36,256 nucleotides of DNA from Actinomortierella ambigua (lineage: Eukaryota > Mortierellomycota > Mortierellomycetes > Mortierellales > Mortierellaceae): contig JAAAJB010000360.1 of the NCBI GenBank assembly GCA_016098155.1, positions 1 to 36,256 on the forward strand, written 5' to 3'. Position numbers and translations under genes: made by a program. A model generated the notes under the pieces. It saw only the letters and a list, made by a program, of their open reading frames with translations. It was not told the origin of the DNA and made no database searches. Shown in pieces: positions 10,677 to 22,825 of the stretch (the first letter of the stretch is position 1; each line of letters starts with the position of its first letter).

Positions 10677-12004
10677 GCCTGGCAACGGTTGTTGTGGCTC
10701 CAGCGTATGTGGAGGATGGAGTGGCAAATTGGCTCTACTGTGTTGTGCTGAGCGTGCTCCAGGAGTGCTCTAGCCTTGTATAGAGCAGTTCTCTTTGTAT
10801 TCGTTGCTGCTGCTGCTGTTGCTGCTGCTATTGTTGCTGTTGATATCGCAGTTGTTCTCACTTGCCCTCAGGGTTCACTCCTTGGAGATGCTACCAAAGA
10901 GAGATGCTGTCGTAATGACTTGTAGAATGCGATGCTTCCTCTGCGAGATGAGATGATCCAGCTGCAACCTTGCACGTTAGAGGAGTGTGGCGATGTGGTG
11001 TCCTGAACCTTGGTCGAAGGGTGATGAAGAGAATTGTCTAGAAGAAAGGAGGATGAAAGGAAGATGAGCAAGGGTAGATGTAAGTTTTTTTTTGTGCCAA
11101 GAAGGACAAGAACGTCCCAGAAGGCAGATGAAAAAGGGAAAAGGAGAGAAAGAGAGTACGATAGAGAGAGAAAGAGAGAGAGAGGGAAGGGGGGATAAAA
11201 ATATCGAATGATTGGGTGACAAAGTCAAGTGTGTGTAGTGTGTGTGTTGTTTGTTCGACCCTTTTGTTCATGTAATCCCCCTTTGTTGTTATGATGGTAT
11301 GAATGCTCCGACAATCCCCCCCCTCCTTCCCTCTCCTCCTCCAACGTGGACGGCTGTGGTGGTGGTGGAAAGTGATAGAAAGGGCGACAATGTCCCAGGG
11401 ACTGAAATAAATGAGTGTCTGAGCGGGAGGAAAGGAAAGGAAAGGAAAGGAGACGTAGCGGGCGTGGGTCATTGACATGTGTGTGTACGTGTATGTATGA
11501 GAGGGGGGAGCAAAAACATCCACAACGGATGGTAGAACAGAGTAGAGTAGAGCTAGAGCAGGGCCTTTGTATGTTTGTGTATGTGGGGTGAGCGAATGAG
11601 TGCGTGAGTGGGTGGGGTGGGGGAAGGAGGGGTCGACAGGGGGATAAAAATAACCCAAAAAAGCGCAGGGTTGGTTGCAGGGACAACAGCGACAAACGTC
11701 GGGCCGTGTCAAACCCAGCAGGGCGAAGTCGCCGTGAGGCAACTACACTTGTGTGAGTGTGTGTGTGTGTATATGACTATTGTACACGCACTCGCGGAAA
11801 GAAGATGAGCAAAGTGTAGCCCATCTATTTGTCTGTCTGTATGTCTGTCTGTCTATATGTCTGGGAAACCATTCATCCTTCCCGCGTAAACCGTCGGTGC
11901 TCCAGCCCAATGGAAGAAATGGAAGGAGGTAATGTCGTTCCATTCCTCCCAATCAATGACGATATGACACCACAGACCCCAACCCCTTTCCTTACTCGCC
12001 AGCT

Positions 12005-12099
12005 GGGGGGGGGGGAAGGAGAGAGAGAAAGAGAGAAAGAGAGAAGGGGGGGGGGGGGGAAGGAGAGAGAGAAAGAGAGAAAGAGAGAAGGGGGGGGGG
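12005..12099. repeat. Tandem duplication of a 44-bp G-run/GA-rich unit
   Basis: A 31-nt purine segment (aaggagagagagaaagagag continuing to agagaag) occurs at 12016-12046 and again identically at 12060-12090, separated and flanked by G-runs of about 11, 14 and 10 nt. The period is 44 bp. The strand is all purine over nearly 100 nt, favouring triplex (H-DNA) or G-quadruplex forms. Confidence 0.9.
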
Positions 12100-15000
12100 A
12101 GGGAAAGGATGAATGAATAACGACTGAAGAGAAAAAACTTTAAGCAAGCTTGGTGTCCGAGAAACGGTTTCTCCCATCTATTATTCTCTCCACCCAGCAG
12201 TTTTGGACCGAGATAGGGCAGGAGATAACAGTACACAATCACAAGCGCTGATAACTGATGATGTCGATGATGGAGGTGGTGGTTGTGGAAGTAGGTGCCA
12301 TTTTGGGGGAAAGAACAAAAAAAAATGGAAGGGGCTGGGTGCCCAGCGCACAAAGGTGGCCTGTCACATCTCTGCTGAACCACAACCCGGTCCCCCCTCA
12401 CACACTCCATCCCAAAAGTGCTCACGCATAGGTCTGTGCCCAACGCGACGTCTACACACACACACACGCACACAGAGTGAAAAAAAAGAGATGGGGACAA
12501 GCGCTAGGGCGAAACGAAAGGGGTGGTTGGCACGGCGCGGCACGATGGTGATCAGGGAACAAAAAGGACGAGAAGAAGAAAAAAAAAGGGGATCGACCAG
12601 AGAGTCAAAGGAGACGACGAAGGGAGGAGGCAGCAGCAGAAGCAAAACAACAACAACAACAACCTCGGTCAACCCTACTCAACGCATCCATCCATCCAAT
12701 CCAATCTTCAATTCTTTCTCTCTCTCTCTCTCTCTCTTTCCAGCTGCAACGCGCGGCCCATCAATCTCGCGCGCAGTATGAACGAATATGATGTGGGTGT
12801 ATGTATGCGCGTATGTTGTGCCTCGATGGCTCTCTCTTTCTCTGTGTCGAGGAAAGGGGAGGGGGGAGACAGAGATAGAGAGCAGGAAGAAAGGGAGGAG
12901 GGAGAGGACCAGCAGCAACAAGGCTGTTCAGTACTGCTCTTGCCAAAGAATGCGCGCTCCAATAAAAGCGGCAGCCAAGGAGCAACAGAACGCGCAGCCT
13001 ATCCCTCGGCTGCCTCCCAGCAGCAGGGGACAAGCGACAACAGAACAGCCCAAGTTGGTTGCCTTTTGTTCTTTCATTTTTTTTTCCCGGAACGAGGGAG
13101 TATGTGAGTGGGAGGATGAGGGAGTGACTCGACACGACGCGACACGACACGGAAAGGAAGGAAGGCAGGCAGGCAGGAAGGAAAGAAAGATGGGGAAAAA
13201 AAAAGGGTGGGTGCTGGAGTAGGATAAATGTTTGCTTACGCCAAAAAAAAAAGTGGACCAGGGCTAGGGGTTAAGGTCAAAATGGATGGATGGAAGGTGC
13301 AGTTTAGTTTGTCAGTTTGCAGCAACAGTTGCATGTTTTCTCCCTTGGGATGAATTGGGGTGGGAAAGGAAGACAGGAAGAAAGGAGGAGGAACAGAGAG
13401 AGAGAGAGAGAAAAGAGGCAATTGAGTGCGCAAAACACAAAAACACGCACGGATAGGGTGGTGTGGATAGACGGGTAGACAGACAGATAGATAGATGGAT
13501 AGGCCGATGGTGGTGGTGGTGGTGGCGTGGTGGTAGTAGAAGCAGAATGGGGGTGGGTGGGTGGCATAGCATTAGTGGTGCAGTGGTGCAATACAGCGGT
13601 GCAGTGTAGTGGGACCCCCCCCTTCACGTTCGTTCCAGACTCGGTGTCGATTTTTCCCTTTTGGCCTTTTGTTGCTCTGATGTTCTGTTCCCCCCTTGCG
13701 CCTCCCCTCCCCCGCCCGCCCTTTTCTTCTTTTTTGCTAACCCTAAATCAGTAGCTGTTGTCGTGCGTGTCTTCTCGAGGAAGACAGACAAACAGGCCCT
13801 CGAGCCCGGATTATTCACCACCTCATCTCTCTCTTCTGTACCCCGAACAACAATGTCATGCACACTCAATTGTTGTTGTTGTTATTGTAGATAGATAGAC
13901 GGTTACAAAAAAAATGCAACATGAAAAATATATAATGATACAACAATGCAACCCCGCAAGCCCATCCCTCAAGCATCAAATACAAATCATTGTGCGTTGG
14001 TTGGTTCGCTGGTTCATTGAGGTGGTGCGCTGCTTTGCGTTTGTTCCCTCCCTCTTCCCTCTCCTCTCTCCCTTTTTTTTCCCTGTGTGCAATGGACATA
14101 GAGCTCGACCATGTTTTCTGTATGGGTATATGTGTATATAAAAAGACGTTTGGGATGGAGAGTGGTCGGTGCTAGGCAGCAGCAAGTGCATCCTCATCTC
14201 ACAAGACTAAAGCCCGTTCTCTGCTTAGCCTAGCCTAGCCTATTTCGGGGTGTAGTCCGGACAGGGCCCTGCTTTATCTCTTGCTGATACCATACCCAGT
14301 CAAAATGAGAGAGGAGAGAGAGAAAGAGAGAGAGAGAGAAGGGAGTGTGTGTGTGTGTGGGTGAGAGTGAGAGTGAGAGAGACAGAACAAGAGATAGATA
14401 GAGACGAGAGGAGAGAAGGAGGGGGGCAGGCACAAAATAGGGGAGATGCTCGATCGAAGAGGAGAGAGTGGGACGAGATACATCATGCGGCGAGAGAGGG
14501 GGAGTGACATGCTTTGCTCTTTCTTTTTTTGGTGGGAGGTAGTGTGTAGTCCAAGTAGTAATGGTGATCCGAGTCTCGGTCGCTGAAGGGGAGAGGGGAG
14601 AAGGCAGTGTAGAAGAGAACAAGGGACACACAGACAGACAGAGAGGCAGACAAGATGGACAAGATAGACGACAGGCAAGGTCTCTACTTTGTCTCCTGTC
14701 TCCCACCCAACTCCCCCGATGACTGGCTGGCACCCTGCTTGATATTCTCCGAGCAAAAAAGAAAAAGTGAAACTGACTTACGGAGCTGAATGGTTGATGC
14801 TGAACGGACAAATGCTTCTGGCTGGAAGGGATTGTTGTGTTGTGATGGTGAGAGTTGATTGGGAAATGAAGGGAGGGAGAGAGAGAGAGGTGGTGAGTGT
14901 TATAGTTGATGTTGTTCAGGGCAAGGAAGGGGCAAGAGGTGGTGTGTCCTTTGTCGAGGGTCGTGGGATGATTCTAATGAGAGTGCAACCACAGCAGCCG

Positions 15001-15429
15001 CATGTGAGGGAGAGAGAGAGAGAAGGGGGGTGGGGGATCAGGACGAGTGTACGAGATGTGGAATGGAATGGAAAGGAGAGAAAGTTGAGAGAGGGATTAG
15101 GGAGAGAATGAGAGTGGAGGAGGAGTGAGAGTGAAGGAGAAAGTGGGTGGTGGTGGTGGTGGGTGCAAGAAGGGAGAGAGAATGTATGTGTACAGGTAAA
15201 GAGTGTCTTTCTTGATGGGGGAAAGAAGTGGAAGGGGGAGGAGAATGAGCAAAGAAAAAATATAAAATAAAATAAAATAAAGAAAAGAGGACTGTGGGTG
15301 TTTCGCGCAAGTAAAGTTTGACAATTGTCCTGCCACGCAGATATAGTCAGCAATAACAACAACATGGATGAAGAAAAGAACGCCCGCATCGAAGCTTTTT
15401 GTCTGGCTGGGGTTCAATCGTTTGCAACT

Positions 15430-15430
<1 letters not shown>

Positions 15431-15475
<45 letters not shown>

Positions 15476-15487
15476 TCTCTCTCTCTC

Positions 15488-15551
<64 letters not shown>

Positions 15552-15575
15552 TCTCTCTCACTCTCACTCTCTCTT
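15431..15575. repeat. Long CT microsatellite with CACT interruptions
   Basis: About 145 nt of almost pure ct repeats interrupted a few times by cactct. Apparent open reading frames through it translate to Ser-Leu repeats in all three frames on this strand and are not real genes. A plausible hypervariable locus. Confidence 0.95.
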
Positions 15576-16283
15576 TCGCTCTTCTCCATTATCCTTCTTT
15601 TTCTGTCTGGGCTAGCCTGCACAGCGGAATGAGAAAAAATTATCGCAATTTAAGCAACAGCGCTCCCAGCCAGCCAGGGCGGAACAAGTTTTCCAAAACC
15701 TCCTTACACGCATGATTATGCGCCCCCACCCCACCTCTCCCCTTCGCCTTTCATCCCCTCCGCCACTCGGTCAATAATCCAGCTCCAGCTGGCTGGCCCC
15801 GCCCTGCCCTGTCTCACCCGGCAACAGCAGCAGTAGGAGGAGAAGGCTTGGTAATCATTGTCAGCCAACCACCACTCTCTCTCCTGATCCTCCTATCCTC
15901 GTATCCATGTCTATTTTTTTTTTCGCCTCGGCACATTCCACCCTCATCCCATCTCTTTTTCTCTTCCTTCCAGTCAGTCCCCTCCCTCCTTCTCCCCAGA
16001 TGCATGGTTTCTAGGCTTGATATAACAACCAGCAGGCGAGTAACAAGAAAAAACTCAAAACTAACAAGAGCCAGGCCCACTAAACCACCACAGACTCCTC
16101 TCTCTCTCTGCCTATGACCCCTTTCTGGCGAGGGATCATCATCGAATCAGCATCTGATGCAGCAGCAGCATCATCGTTTTTTTTTTGTTTGTTTGTTAGT
16201 CGTTTACATTCCTCTTTTATGGGTTCCTTTGCTCGCTCTCTTAAACTAACACCCCCTCCCTCCCCCGGTGTCTTCGCAGTAAT

Positions 16284-19200
16284 CTAGAGGTCTTCGTCAT
16301 CATCGATCGCAATCTCATCCGGATTGGCGGGGGCAGCCTGAGCCTTTCGGTCGGACTCTGCTTCAGCCGTCGTGGGCTGCACCGAGTGGGCGGTCGACCT
16401 GTGTTGATTCAGGTGAACAAGAAACGCGAGTCATTGGTTAGTGGGTGATACCCAAAGATCACAAACAAAAATTAGAGGTGCGCTGCAACTATCACAGAAC
16501 AGGGGGAGGGGGGCAGGGAAGGGGAACGAGGCACGTTTGAATGTCGTACAAGAAGGAAAAAAAAGCGTAGGAGACAGACATGTCGGGGGGGGGGGAGGAG
16601 GAAGGAGAGAGAGAGAGAAAGAGAGAGAAAGAGACATGGCCAATATTCACTTACTTGACAAACATCCGCTCGCCTGGTCCACCCGATGTCATGCGGTCCA
16701 GTCTCTGCATGGCATCGCCACCTGCTGTCGTCGTTGAAGACGTCGATGCAGCGCCTGCTCCCTTCTCCTTCGCCGCCAGAATCTGTGCCGAGATGTAGCT
16801 AACATCCGTGTTAAATTGCACCTGCACGCTGCGTTTGATGCGGAGCATTTCCTTGAACGTATCCTCGTTGCCATGCTGGACCTCAAAGTCATGCCACGCC
16901 TTCCAGTAACCAGGCGAAACCTGTACAACGCGATTATGCGTTCATCAGAGTAGAAATAACGAGGGGAAAAGAAAGAAAGAAAGAAAAAAGGTATGGATGA
17001 GAGCCACCACCGTCGGCGTGAAGCAATCAACAGAGAGAGAGAGAGAAAGTTTTAGTTTCCGTAGTTAGCACAATTGCCCCCAGCAGGGAGCAAACCGGTT
17101 CAATAATTCGCGTGCCCAATCATTGACCCACACATCTTTCCACACACCACAGTGGAGAGAGAGCAGGTGGAGAGCGAGGGTGGGCAGTGCATGCCCACCT
17201 CGAACCCTGTAGCCACCTCTCTCCCCCAAAAATACAACAGCCGTCGGAGCAACAATGTCATGCACATGCAAGAAAGAAAAAAAAAGATACAGAGAAATGA
17301 AAGAAAAAAAACACAGAGCGAAAACAACTTACGCTTGGATTGGCAAACTGGCTGCCGTGCGCAAAGATACCACGAGCTCGGTCGACTTCTCCCAGACGTG
17401 TTTCCATCTCTGCATAGCGCAGACACATCTCGCGCGCATCCTGGTCGGCCAGCACCTCAATAGCCCGTTCGTAGATCTCGCGTGTCGACGTGACACCAAA
17501 CATTGTGGCCGCCTTGGCGACGTAGAAATGATACATTTCGGCCCGGTCCGCTGGTGCAACGGCCTTGGTTGCGCGGTCGTAGATGCTCATTGCGTGCCGA
17601 GCCAGACCATGCTCTTCCTCCATTTTACCGTACAGCAGGTAGAGTGGTTTGGCATACTTTTCCGGTACTTTGTCCACAGCTTGCTCAAACAGGTCGCGAG
17701 CACGCTCAAGCTTCGTTCCTCCCTATAATGAAATAAGGTGATAGGGTTGTTGCAAAAAAAAAAAAAAGAAAGAGTATCAGCTCGCACATTCAAAATGAGA
17801 GAAACTGTACACTGCGCACTGCAGCGTGCTTTTTTTGTACATCAGGTAAGAGTCGCTGTCTCGCCCGAGAGCACCTCGCACTTCGGCACAAAATCTTCCA
17901 AAGCGCAAAGTTACAAAAACTCAGGAACCTCCGCTGAAAAATATGGCACCACTCGCGCCTATTCAGTCTATTCCGTCACCAGCCTTTCTCATTTTGAAAC
18001 AGAGCCCGCGTCTCCCCCAAAGCCTAGAACGAAATAAAAGACATGCACAAACTTCGTTGGCTGCGAAAATAGCACACACACACTTACATAGCGTTCCATA
18101 AACTTGACGAGGTAGATATTCCAGAGCTCAAAAGCGATGGGGTATCCAAAGAGATCAATACCACGCTGATAGACCTTGTAGGACTCTTCGAAATACTTGT
18201 TCTCTTCCAGAAAGTTGGCGTAATTGACAATAATCTGAGGGTTGGCAACCTTGAGTTCAAGAATCCGGTCATAAACGGCCTTGGTCGAGTCCACGTCGCC
18301 AATAGACTCTTCCAAGTCCACGTAGAAAGACCACAGTCGTAGTGACTTGAAGACACGTTGTTGAACGGAAAGAGTCTATTTCATAGCAGTGGACGCGCAA
18401 TAGAAAAGAGATGAGTGAGAGCGAAAAAAAACAAGAGTCAGTCCATATTTGCACTTCTACTACATACACATTGCATTGTGAACAGAAATACATCTACACA
18501 AGAGCCGTACCTCATCATTGTATGAAACGTTCTTTTGCCTGGGTGCAACAGTCGCCTGCCCCATCACACGGAGAGCGTCGTCGTAGTTGCTAGTAGATTG
18601 GGGGGTAGTACAGGATAAAAAGACCAAATATGATACGTCAGCAAAATTATGGCACCATCGACATCTTCATCACCAACGAAAATTCAAAAATTCTCACTTA
18701 CTCGTTGCGAAGCTCCATTTCGGCATACTCGCACCACACATCTGCCAGGTCGTTGACAGTTTTGTAGTTGACCTTGGTGGCCTTGTCAAACACTGTCCGT
18801 GCCGACTTGATGTCCCCGCCTTCCTCGTAAAACTTTGCAAAGCTGATCCACAGCTCGTGCAGCTTTCCATCAGCCTTCTTGGGGTGAATGGTGATCACCG
18901 CCTCTGTATAAGTGTCCACGACCTTGGCGGCATTGTCACCCCACAGCTCGACGCGCTTCTTCCACTCGTGCACACTATTAGGGTTCTGGCGAAGAAGAAC
19001 ATCGTTCACGAGGAAAGGTCTCCGCTCCATCAGTCGCTCGAGACGCATCAGACGCATGTCCAACTCCAGCTGATCAACTGGCTCGCCTTGTTCCTCGGCT
19101 TCCTCGGCCGCCTCCATTTTTGCGCTAATGACCGACTCTTCAAACTCGGCATACGCATCAAAGACTTGAGTGAAATCCCGCACTGTCATGACCGAACGCA

Positions 19201-20366
19201 GGGCCTCCTCATACACGTCGCGCGCCTTTTCAAAGTGGAAAAGTAAGATCCAGTACTTGGCAAGGTCGTTCCAAAGGCGCCCTGTCTGGTCCGTGAAGCG
19301 CTTGATGCCACTGCGGATGATCTTCTCCACGGGTATCGATTTGATCTCCTTGGGGTAGGTGGTGATCATGTCGCACAAGTCTCGCCACAGCTGGTAATGC
19401 GACTTGCCATGCATAGACTGGAAGGTTTCGTCGTTGATCAACTTGCATAACCGCTTTGCTGCCTCGTCGTATCGCTTCAGGGAAATCAGCAGATCGACAT
19501 ATTCCTCTCCACGGTGTGGCTCCAGCTAATAGAAAGAAAAGTAAAGAGTGGGGATGGAGACAAAGGTGATGCGATGCACACAATGAATATTTCTGTTTCC
19601 CAACATTCCAATTACACAGGTCCTTGGCCTAAGGCTGACTGAGGTTCTGTCACCCCTCCCCCTACCTTAAGGTAGCGCTTGTATACTCGCAACGCAGTCT
19701 CGCCACCAATCTTCTTGGCCCAGTCCAGGTACAAGTTCCAGATCCTGACATGTTGGGTGATCGGTAGTGCACGCAGTGCCCTATCAAATGTACGCCTCGT
19801 CTTTGTGATCCTCGGAGTCGCCACGAGATGCTCCAGGTAGTCTGTCCAGATACGAGGCATCTAATATGGTAAAAAAATAAAAGTCAAAATTGAGCACACT
19901 CACACACAGTGCTAATCGCCATATCACGAGAGAACCGTCATGACAATCAAGACTACCTTGTGTAGCAAGACCAAAGCTCGTTCATAGCAGCCATCTACGC
20001 TCTCCCATTCTTCCCGTGCCTTGACAAAGGGAACCTTGCGGGCTGCAAGGTATGCCCGCCTCTCGTCCAGATACACCTTCCAGAGTTTGTATGAGCCGGG
20101 TAGCTCCTTGACTGCACGCTCATACACCACAAATCGTTGAGCAGGCGACGAGTGGATGTGGTGTTCAATGTACCGCAGCCAATGCCTCAGAGAGAAGGGG
20201 TTTCTCAACAGGTCCTCCTCATAAGGGAGGTCTTGTTCAGACTAGAGTTGGCAAAGAAACAAAAAAAAAAATTGTTAGTTTTCCTATGGTATAGTTGAAT
20301 GGTCCATCTGTGCTGTGATTCCAGTGCGAATCATACAATCATGATCTGAGCTTCCTCTCGTGCCAT
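16284..20366 (-). CDS. SYF1: Pre-mRNA-splicing factor SYF1 (XAB2 orthologue), HAT-repeat protein
   Basis: Nine exons read leftward: 20366-20337, 20241-19957, 19860-19666, 19525-18702, 18589-18511, 18375-18088, 17722-17333, 16920-16655, 16398-16284. The product is 823 aa, close to the family's usual about 850. Every junction keeps frame and restores family sequence. The protein is a solenoid of half-a-TPR (HAT) repeats throughout. Diagnostic blocks are [21 protein letters not shown] near the N-terminus, [13 protein letters not shown] followed by [20 protein letters not shown], the [15 protein letters not shown] junction, [16 protein letters not shown], and [20 protein letters not shown] near the C-terminus. 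The tail is acidic ([10 protein letters not shown]). SYF1 is a scaffold of the Prp19-associated/NTC complex that enters the spliceosome at activation, in the nucleus; XAB2 also takes part in transcription-coupled repair. The first exon codes for only ten residues ([10 protein letters not shown]). Introns are 95-412 nt. Confidence 0.95.
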
Positions 20367-20913
20367 CCTGGGAGTGTTGCTAGTAGAGTTGTGAGTGGGA
20401 TTGTTCGCATGCAAAGATGCATTTCATCCAATTGGTGGCTTTGCGTCCAGGTGCGCCACGAATTTTGAGAGAAAGTTCAGAAACCCCCTGACACGCTTGT
20501 GCTTCCCACAGTCGACTTTTCGAGGACTCTGCTTGAACGCGTGTTTCTGGAATGACTCGAGAGCCCTCATGCCTGTGGCGGTGTCAACTACACATACCAC
20601 GCACTTCCAATAGTGGGCAGCCTATGGCCTTCAATCAGGAGACCCATCACTGCTATGCTGCACTGGCAGCCCACACCCTTCTCTCCTGCTGTGTGTAGCA
20701 AATTTTGACTCCACTCCGTGTTTAAAACACGGGAAGACAAAGCGAGTGTCGACTTTTGAAAGCTTCTAGATACTCCTTCCAGCGGAGACTCCAAATGAAT
20801 AAATAGTGTGTACAGCATTTAACATTCGCACCTTATACCTTATCCTTTACCACCCATATCACTTTTCCTTCCCTCCCCCCCTCCCACACACACACACACA
20901 CACACTTGCATTC
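20367..20913. promoter_or_regulatory. Divergent intergenic region, SYF1 and a membrane-protein gene
   Basis: About 550 bp lie between the SYF1 start (leftward) and the start at 20914 (rightward), so both promoters are expected here. A CT/CA-rich stretch (about 20860-20905) directly precedes the rightward start and looks like a transcribed leader. No defined motif is clear. No ATG-led exon with a hydrophobic signal sequence was seen. Confidence 0.4.
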
Positions 20914-22294
20914 ATGGGACTCGACCGTATTCAATGCGTGGCGGCTAATAAGGACTCATTGTTCGCTGTTGCCTTCGACGATGGAAAGAAGACCGGAAAC
21001 CTTGTGCTGGTGAAGAGCGACCCTTATCCCACGTCGCTGGACTCGGCTAAATGGCATCTACTGACATCCAAGTCAACCAAGGAGATCAGCTTCCCCATCT
21101 CCGAATATCCGGATGATGTACGATGTGCCGCCGGCGACGATGGCTCGTTCATGCTATTGGTGCGAGGTCAAGGGCCGGTTGATGGGAGTGCTGTTCGCAA
21201 CTTCCATGCTGTCTTTTACGATCCTTCGTCTGGCAGCACTGGATGGTCTGAGGTGAAGTCAACTAGCACCCTTTGCGACAGCGATGCCAGCTGCTGGAAC
21301 GCACTTCTCCAGGTCCCTGGTAGCTCCCCCTCTCAGTACAAGGTCGTCTATACTCAAAACGGCCCTAAAATACCTTCCAACGGAACCGTGAGCTTTGCGA
21401 GATTTGACCGCACCAGCCACTCTATTCAGGCTGAGAAGTCGGCGATCCAAGTACGATAGAACAATGAAAGTCAATTGGTTGCCTGCTTACAACCGCTGTG
21501 CTGTCACACTAATCCAACGTAACTCTATATCTTCTCACTCTAGGTTCTCGACGGAGCAACTCAAGTTGCCTATCTGAACAACCAGATAGTGTTCTTAGCC
21601 ACCAATCGTTCGTCGTCAACATCGCATATCCTTTCTTATGACCTCGACAAGGACCACCTTCCGATCCTAAGCCAAGCAGTTGCCAACATTGCCGTTCCAC
21701 TTGAACAATATTGCGAAGCCTTTTTCAATTTCCAGCAAAATGGCCATGGCGGGGATGGTCAATGGTACTTCTTCTGTGATGTAAGTAAGAGCGTAATCGA
21801 GCCTATGTTTTCTGCTTCTCATTCCGTCTGATCATTAGCTGACTTTTGTTCCTTACCTTGACAACTAGCCTGCTGGTAAACACTTGGATAAATTTGGTGA
21901 ACCGTCAAAGCAGTACATTTTCAGGACAGATGGTCGAACGGGCGTAACAAAGTTTGGAGGCGAATTTGATACCTTCATTCCTTCCTCGCCCGACGTCTAT
22001 AGTGCTCTGCCTGTTCCATCGCGAGGAACCCCTCCTTCCTGGGCCCTTATCCACAAAGTCCACGGTGAAAGTGGCGGTGAATACGGACTCTTTGGCCTGC
22101 AGTTGGGCGAAAAGATGGTGCCTCAATGGGAGTCCAACAAGGCTGCCTCGCTCTCGGCTGATGATCTCGATAACGGTCTGAGCGGTGGCGCCATCGCAGG
22201 CATCGTGATCGGTGCATTGGCTGTCGCCGCCCTCATTGGCGGCGGTATCATTTTCTATCGTAGATACAAGCAACGCCATCCGACAGCGGCGTGA
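20914..22294 (+). CDS. Unrecognised protein with one C-terminal membrane segment
   Basis: Exons 20914-21450, 21544-21780 and 21869-22294 join to 399 aa (introns 93 and 88 nt, donors GTACGA and GTAAGT). I do not recognise the family. Residues 1-360 look like a beta-rich, possibly propeller-like domain, with repeated short strands containing Asp, Gly and Trp such as SLFAVAFDDGK, GSFMLLVRGQG, FHAVFYDPSSG and QWYFFCD. A glycine/alanine-rich hydrophobic stretch (GGAIAGIVIGALAVAALIGG onward, about 364-387) is followed by a basic tail (YRRYKQRHPTAA), the usual layout of a type I protein with a short cytosolic tail. However, the first ATG (20914) gives MGLDRIQCVAAN, which has no signal peptide, and the frame is closed by TAA at 20800-20802. 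Either an upstream exon is missed or the protein is inserted post-translationally. Function cannot be assigned. Confidence 0.75.
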
Positions 22295-22825
22295 ACTTTC
22301 TCCAATTCTCCATGAATGCCAGTGAAGAAAATTATACCCAGATAAACTTCAATACACTTCATACTTGTTATCGTCGAAGCATGGTAAATTCTTGATTTAT
22401 GAAAGGATTAAGGGAGAACGAGCTTTTGTATGTGTTGTTTCAGCTGCAGCAAGGTGATCAACTATGGAGAGAGACATATATAAACAAACCTGACCAGGAC
22501 ACAGCAGACTTGATCCTGTTTCCAAAAGAGAGGTGCAGCTCTGGAATCCTCTTTGACCTGCAACAGTAAAATCAACGATGCGGATGGTACGCGGCATATC
22601 TTCATAGATGTCCAACGCACCGTGCGCAGCCAGGTTTTGCCACTAAAAAGTCTGGACTGACGTTTCAGAATCCATCGGGACGCTGATTTAGCTCCATTCC
22701 ATGCCTTTCACCAGCCCCGCCCCGCGCCCCTTGTCTGGGCTCCCTCTCTCTTTCCTGAACTTCAAAAAGGCGGGGGTGTTCTCCATTGCATCTTCGTTAC
22801 TTCCTTCATTTCACCCAATTTCGCC
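22295..22825. other. Intergenic spacer upstream of DAHP synthase
   Basis: About 530 bp between the membrane-protein stop and the DAHP synthase start. It should contain the 3' UTR of the former and the promoter of the latter. A TATA-like string (catatataaac, about 22477-22487) lies roughly 340 bp before the DAHP synthase ATG and is the only candidate core-promoter motif. No Gcn4-type TGACTCA site was seen. Confidence 0.4.

Larger units (their letters stand above)
10677..16283. other. 5.6 kb gene-free block rich in purine/pyrimidine-asymmetric repeats
   Basis: No exon chain with conserved protein could be built on either strand. The block is dominated by GA/CT, G-run, GT and tetra/pentanucleotide tracts: GAGA-rich (about 11130-11190, 14310-14420, 14870-15180), GGAAA repeats (about 11429-11450), GTCT repeats (about 11829-11865), a 44-bp tandem duplication (12005-12099), AGGC/AGGA (about 13150-13190), GGT (about 13508-13535), TAGCC (14226-14240) and a long CT tract (15431-15575). 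Up to 12 kb the plus strand is mainly purine-rich, which would be pyrimidine-rich as leader of the leftward cyclin gene. It probably holds the cyclin promoter and long leader, and the SYF1 3' UTR at its right end. Open frames here encode Ser/Leu or Arg/Glu repeats and are treated as artefacts. Confidence 0.6.

Noticed and set aside
11038..11742. Minus-strand open frame of 234 codons in the gene-free block
   Set aside because: It is Ser/Leu/His/Thr repeat translation of CT/CA tracts with no protein-like segment; neighbouring frames are equally open.
15325..15715. Three overlapping open frames through the CT microsatellite
   Set aside because: Ser-Leu repeats appear in all frames, as expected of a dinucleotide repeat, not a gene.
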